From Lentisphaerota bacterium (GTDB lineage Bacteria; Verrucomicrobiota; Kiritimatiellia; UBA8416; JAFGTH01), in the NCBI GenBank assembly GCA_016934225.1, contig JAFGTH010000263.1:1-8845 (forward strand): a stretch of 8,845 nucleotides of DNA, in the 5' to 3' direction. A model generated the notes under the pieces. That model ran no database searches and had not been told where the DNA came from. It saw nothing but the letters and a program-made list of their open reading frames with translations. Of the stretch, positions 6,392 to 8,845 are shown in pieces; position 1 is the stretch's first letter; every line of letters begins with the position of its first letter. Position numbers and translations under genes: made by a program.

Positions 6392-7203
6392 TTACTCGTG
6401 AACCAGAGAACTTTCCGCCACCGGTCGGCATGTTCGGCGCACTTGGTCGTAGTGCTGTGTTCGGATGCCGTGAGACCGGCCGCGCAATGATGCTTTTCGT
6501 CGAAGCCGTTCTGAATCTGCGTTCTGTTTTAACGCGGCGAGCCCGCCGCGAAGTGATCAACCAGATGTTTGTCTATGGCATAAAAAGTCTGGGCGTGATC
6601 ACGGTTGTGGCTGTTTTTACCGGAATGATTCTTGCACTTCAGACCGGAATTGAACTCAGAAAATTTAACCAGGAAGTAAACATTGGCGCTGCAGTTATGG
6701 TTTCAATGTTGCGCGAAATGGGGCCATTCATGACAGGGTTGATTCTGGCTGCGTGTGTTGGATCGGCAATGGCGGCGCAACTTGGAACCATGGTGGTGTC
6801 CGAGGAGATAGCGGCTCTTGAGATAATGTCAATTAATCCGGTTAGATTTTTGGTGATGCCGCGTCTTGCGGCAATGAGCATCATGACGCCGCTTCTTTCA
6901 TTCTACACATGTATGATGGGTGTGCTGGGCGGCGGATTGGTCGGAATGACCCAACTCGGAGTTTCCTGGGAAGCGTACATGCGCAACGCGACAAGATTCG
7001 CCGATATGAAGGATTTATACGTCGGAATATTCAAAGCGTTTCTGTTTGGCATGATCATCACTACGGTATCCTGTCACGAAGGGTTTGCAACCAAAGAAGG
7101 CGCAGTGGGTGTAGGCATGGCGACACGACGTGCGGTTGTGGCTTCGTTTCTGTTGATTCTGGTGGTAGGTTACTTTATCACGAGGATGTTTTACTATTCA
7201 TGA
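6388..7203 (+). CDS. mlaE: MCE lipid transporter permease (MlaE family)
   Basis: Inner-membrane permease subunit of an MCE-type ABC transporter, which moves phospholipids or other lipids between inner and outer membrane. 271 residues, the usual length being about 260. Family signatures are visible: LREMGPFMTGLILAACVGSA (108-127), then QLGTMVVSEEIAALEIMSINP (131-151), the PRLAA segment (158-162), and C-terminal SCHEGFATKEGAVGVGMAT (228-246). Hydrophobic segments lie near 66-88, 115-130, 160-188, 212-227 and 248-268, and an amphipathic N-terminal region precedes the first. The usual AAELG of the family reads AAQLG here. The start ATG overlaps the previous stop (ATGA, 6388-6391) and its own stop overlaps the ATPase start (ATGA, 7200-7203), so translation is probably coupled. 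The family is certain. The mlaE name is by orthology of type, as such permeases also occur in mce, TGD and related systems. Confidence 0.94.
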   Translation: MITREPENFPPPVGMFGALGRSAVFGCRETGRAMMLFVEAVLNLRSVLTRRARREVINQMFVYGIKSLGVITVVAVFTGMILALQTGIELRKFNQEVNIGAAVMVSMLREMGPFMTGLILAACVGSAMAAQLGTMVVSEEIAALEIMSINPVRFLVMPRLAAMSIMTPLLSFYTCMMGVLGGGLVGMTQLGVSWEAYMRNATRFADMKDLYVGIFKAFLFGMIITTVSCHEGFATKEGAVGVGMATRRAVVASFLLILVVGYFITRMFYYS

Positions 7204-7961
7204 TACGGTTCGAAAGAGTGAGCAAGTGGTTGAGCGGTAAGTTCGTGCTCGATAACGTAGACTTCGAGATACGAAAAGGAGAAACTTTCGTCATTGTTGG
7301 CCCATCGGGCGTCGGCAAGAGCGTTAGTTTGAAACATATGGTTCGGTTATTAACGCCTGACGATGGCCATGTGATTGTGGACGGAGAAAGTATCAGCGAT
7401 GCGTCGGGCGATGAACTGGCTCGTATTCGCAAGCGGTTCGGATACCTTTTCCAGGGAGGAGCCCTACTAGCTTGGCTCTCCGTCGCCGAAAATGTTGCCC
7501 TTCCTCTTCGTGAAAAGACTGCCTTGACCAATGATGAGATTCTGGCAAAAGTGCATGAGACTCTGAAACTTGTGGGATTGGAAAATGACGGAGCCAAACG
7601 ACCCGGCGAGATATCAGGAGGAATGCGCAAAAGAGCCGGACTCGCCAGGGCGATAATCACAAATCCTGAAATAGTGCTTTATGATGAACCAACTTCAGGG
7701 TTGGATCCTGTTACGGCTAGAACAATTGATCAACTAATCGAGAGCTTGCGTGTTAAACTTGGCGTGACAAGCGTCGTGGTGACGCACGATCTGCACAGTG
7801 CCTTGACGATAGGGATGCGAATAGCCATGCTGCATGGCGGCCATATTGTTGAATTGTGCGATCCAGACAAGTTTGTCAAATCATCGCGTCCGGAAGTGCG
7901 ACAGTTTCTGGAGGCACAATTTATAACTAGAGAAGGCTCTTGGGAAAGGAACATAACATGA
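7200..7961 (+). CDS. mlaF: MCE lipid transporter ATPase (MlaF family)
   Basis: Cytoplasmic ATP-binding subunit that would pair with the MlaE-type permease to power lipid transport. 253 residues. Walker A GPSGVGKS (34-41), Q-loop Gln85 in LFQGGALL, signature ISGGMRKRAGLARA (138-151), Walker B IVLYDE (158-163), the D-loop SGLDP (166-170) and His196 in VVTHD are all intact. The signature SGGMxKRxxLARA with Met after GG is characteristic of the Mla/MCE ATPases rather than general importers. The start at 7200 is chosen because the protein then begins MIRFERVSK, the normal family N-terminus, and the ATG overlaps the permease stop as ATGA. The same frame stays open upstream to 6909, but there it only reads through the permease gene out of frame. 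The next gene again overlaps by ATGA (7958-7961). Confidence 0.95.
   Translation: MIRFERVSKWLSGKFVLDNVDFEIRKGETFVIVGPSGVGKSVSLKHMVRLLTPDDGHVIVDGESISDASGDELARIRKRFGYLFQGGALLAWLSVAENVALPLREKTALTNDEILAKVHETLKLVGLENDGAKRPGEISGGMRKRAGLARAIITNPEIVLYDEPTSGLDPVTARTIDQLIESLRVKLGVTSVVVTHDLHSALTIGMRIAMLHGGHIVELCDPDKFVKSSRPEVRQFLEAQFITREGSWERNIT
7946..7950 (+). promoter_or_regulatory. Ribosome-binding site deciding the mlaD-like start
   Basis: AAGGA seven bases before the ATG at 7958. It favours that start over the in-frame TTG at 7940, which would add six residues with no ribosome-binding site. It lies inside the end of the ATPase gene. Confidence 0.55.
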
Positions 7962-8743
7962 GCAAAGACTGGGTATTGAAAGAGCTCATGGCGGAAGTCG
8001 CCGTCGGCCTGTTTGTGGTATTGGTGTTTGTTAGTTTTGGGATATTTACGATCGTACTTTCACGAGATACGTGGCTCGGTAGCAAGTATTCCGCTGAAAT
8101 TATCTTCTCTGACGTAATGGGTCTTCAGAACGGAGATAATGTTGTGGTGCGTGGTATGCCGGTGGGTAAAGTCAAAGAACTTGTGTTGGCGTCTGATGGA
8201 GTGCACGTAAATGTTGTTCTGGATCAGAAGCTGTGCATGCGCGAAAACTACGAGATTGTGATTGTTTCAACTTCAGTACTGGGCGGACGCCATTTGAGTA
8301 TTGATGAAGGAACCGGTGATGTGTTGGAAGGCGTCAACAGATTCGAAGGAAAATCACCGAAGGATTTTATGTCCGATCTCGCCGAACTGATAGGCACTGC
8401 AAAAGACGGTTTCGCCGATGGCGGGATTATTGACAACCTGAAGTCCGGCGCCAAGCAACTCGACGAAATTATCACCAGGGTTAATAGTGGGCAAGGTACA
8501 CTGGGCAGATTGTTGTCGGAAGACGACAAAGTGTATGAAGATCTGTCTTCGGCAGTGGCGTCAATTAAGAATGTCGCAGATAAAATAGAGAAAGGCGACG
8601 GTTTACTCGGCAGGCTGGTACAGGATGAAGAGCTGTACGATGATGTTAAGCATTTGGTGAACGAGTTCCGTGCCACTGTAGATGACTACAGAGAGACTAC
8701 CCCCATTGTGACATTCACGAGTATATTCTTTGGAGCGTTCTAA
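7958..8743 (+). CDS. mlaD: MCE-domain substrate-binding protein (MlaD family) with repeat-bearing tail
   Basis: Membrane-anchored periplasmic component of the MCE transporter; MCE domains assemble as hexameric rings that carry lipid across the periplasm. 261 residues. A single membrane segment lies at about 13-34. One MCE domain lies at about 44-117, including SDVMGLQNGDNVVVRGMPVG (51-70) and the STSVLGGRHLSI stretch (104-115). E. coli MlaD is shorter (about 180 residues). The extra part here is helical and charged, and contains two copies of a G-x-G-x-LGRL motif followed by an acidic stretch and Tyr: 178-196 and 213-230, 35 residues apart. It ends in a hydrophobic TPIVTFTSIFFGAF (248-261). 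Similar G-x-G-x-LG repeats are, from memory, common in MCE proteins outside the proteobacteria. Start: AAGGA seven bases before the ATG at 7958, with ATGA overlap on the ATPase gene. No mlaC- or mlaB-like gene is seen up to the window end. Confidence 0.93.
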   Translation: MSKDWVLKELMAEVAVGLFVVLVFVSFGIFTIVLSRDTWLGSKYSAEIIFSDVMGLQNGDNVVVRGMPVGKVKELVLASDGVHVNVVLDQKLCMRENYEIVIVSTSVLGGRHLSIDEGTGDVLEGVNRFEGKSPKDFMSDLAELIGTAKDGFADGGIIDNLKSGAKQLDEIITRVNSGQGTLGRLLSEDDKVYEDLSSAVASIKNVADKIEKGDGLLGRLVQDEELYDDVKHLVNEFRATVDDYRETTPIVTFTSIFFGAF

Positions 8744-8845
8744 GCGTCGTCACTTAAGGAATTTTGCGCTGAATTTGTATATATCGTTCTTATGCTGATA
8801 AACGGGGTGGGGCGCGGTGCATCAGGATCTGTAATTCGGCGCCTC
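8744..8845. other. Right flank with no identifiable gene
   Basis: From an ATG at 8792 the plus strand is open to the window end (18 codons, MLINGVGRGASG...), but it has no ribosome-binding site. A minus-strand frame ending in the TAG at 8741-8743 is also open from the right edge. Neither can be chosen from this length. GGGGCGC (8809-8815) can pair with GCGCCTC (8839-8845) across a 23-base loop right at the edge. No strong intrinsic terminator follows the mlaD-like gene. Confidence 0.3.

Noticed and set aside
6909..7199. Upstream extension of the ATPase frame
   Set aside because: It lies wholly inside the permease gene in another frame. The family N-terminus MIRFERVSK starts exactly at the ATGA overlap at 7200.
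8809..8845. tRNA or terminator at the right edge
   Set aside because: The 7-bp stem GGGGCGC/GCGCCTC encloses only 23 bases with no tRNA arms, and the window ends before any T-tract could be seen.

Overview
The window reads as an ordinary chromosomal stretch from a Gram-negative bacterium of moderate G+C content. The outer membrane is inferred from an mlaE/mlaF/mlaD-type (MCE) lipid-transport operon. The gene mix is an NtrB-like hybrid kinase, a degenerate NtrC-like regulator, a long-form E. coli-like ornithine carbamoyltransferase, a divergent aspartate carbamoyltransferase and an MCE protein with a repeat-bearing C-terminus. This would fit the PVC group (Lentisphaerota, Kiritimatiellota, Verrucomicrobiota), but that placement is a weak inference. 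No RNA genes, insertion sequences, CRISPR arrays or phage genes were recognised.

Left part: the 3' portion of a hybrid sensor histidine kinase (+ strand, cut by the window start; ATPase domain plus C-terminal receiver) converges on a minus-strand response regulator of the NtrC architecture. About 130 bp holding an imperfect stem-loop separates them. The regulator has a normal receiver domain. Its AAA+ domain lacks the GAFTGA loop that contacts sigma54, has several changed ATPase residues, and lacks the usual Fis-type helix-turn-helix.

Centre: a divergent control region of about 250 bp carries two perfect 12-bp palindromes, short direct repeats, a plausible sigma70 promoter for the rightward genes and a weaker one for the regulator.

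Right part: six rightward genes are packed tightly enough to be one operon. They are ornithine carbamoyltransferase (argF type), an aspartate carbamoyltransferase-like protein (pyrB type), an unrecognised 519-residue exported protein built from about seventeen short aromatic-Pro repeats, and the MCE-transporter permease, ATPase and substrate-binding proteins. The last three junctions are all 4-base ATGA start/stop overlaps. The first two enzymes use carbamoyl phosphate for arginine and pyrimidine synthesis. The last three should form an inner-membrane phospholipid transport complex. The repeat protein lies between the two groups and is the best candidate here for an undescribed component, possibly a periplasmic or outer-membrane partner of the transporter. 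The last 100 bp hold no identifiable gene.
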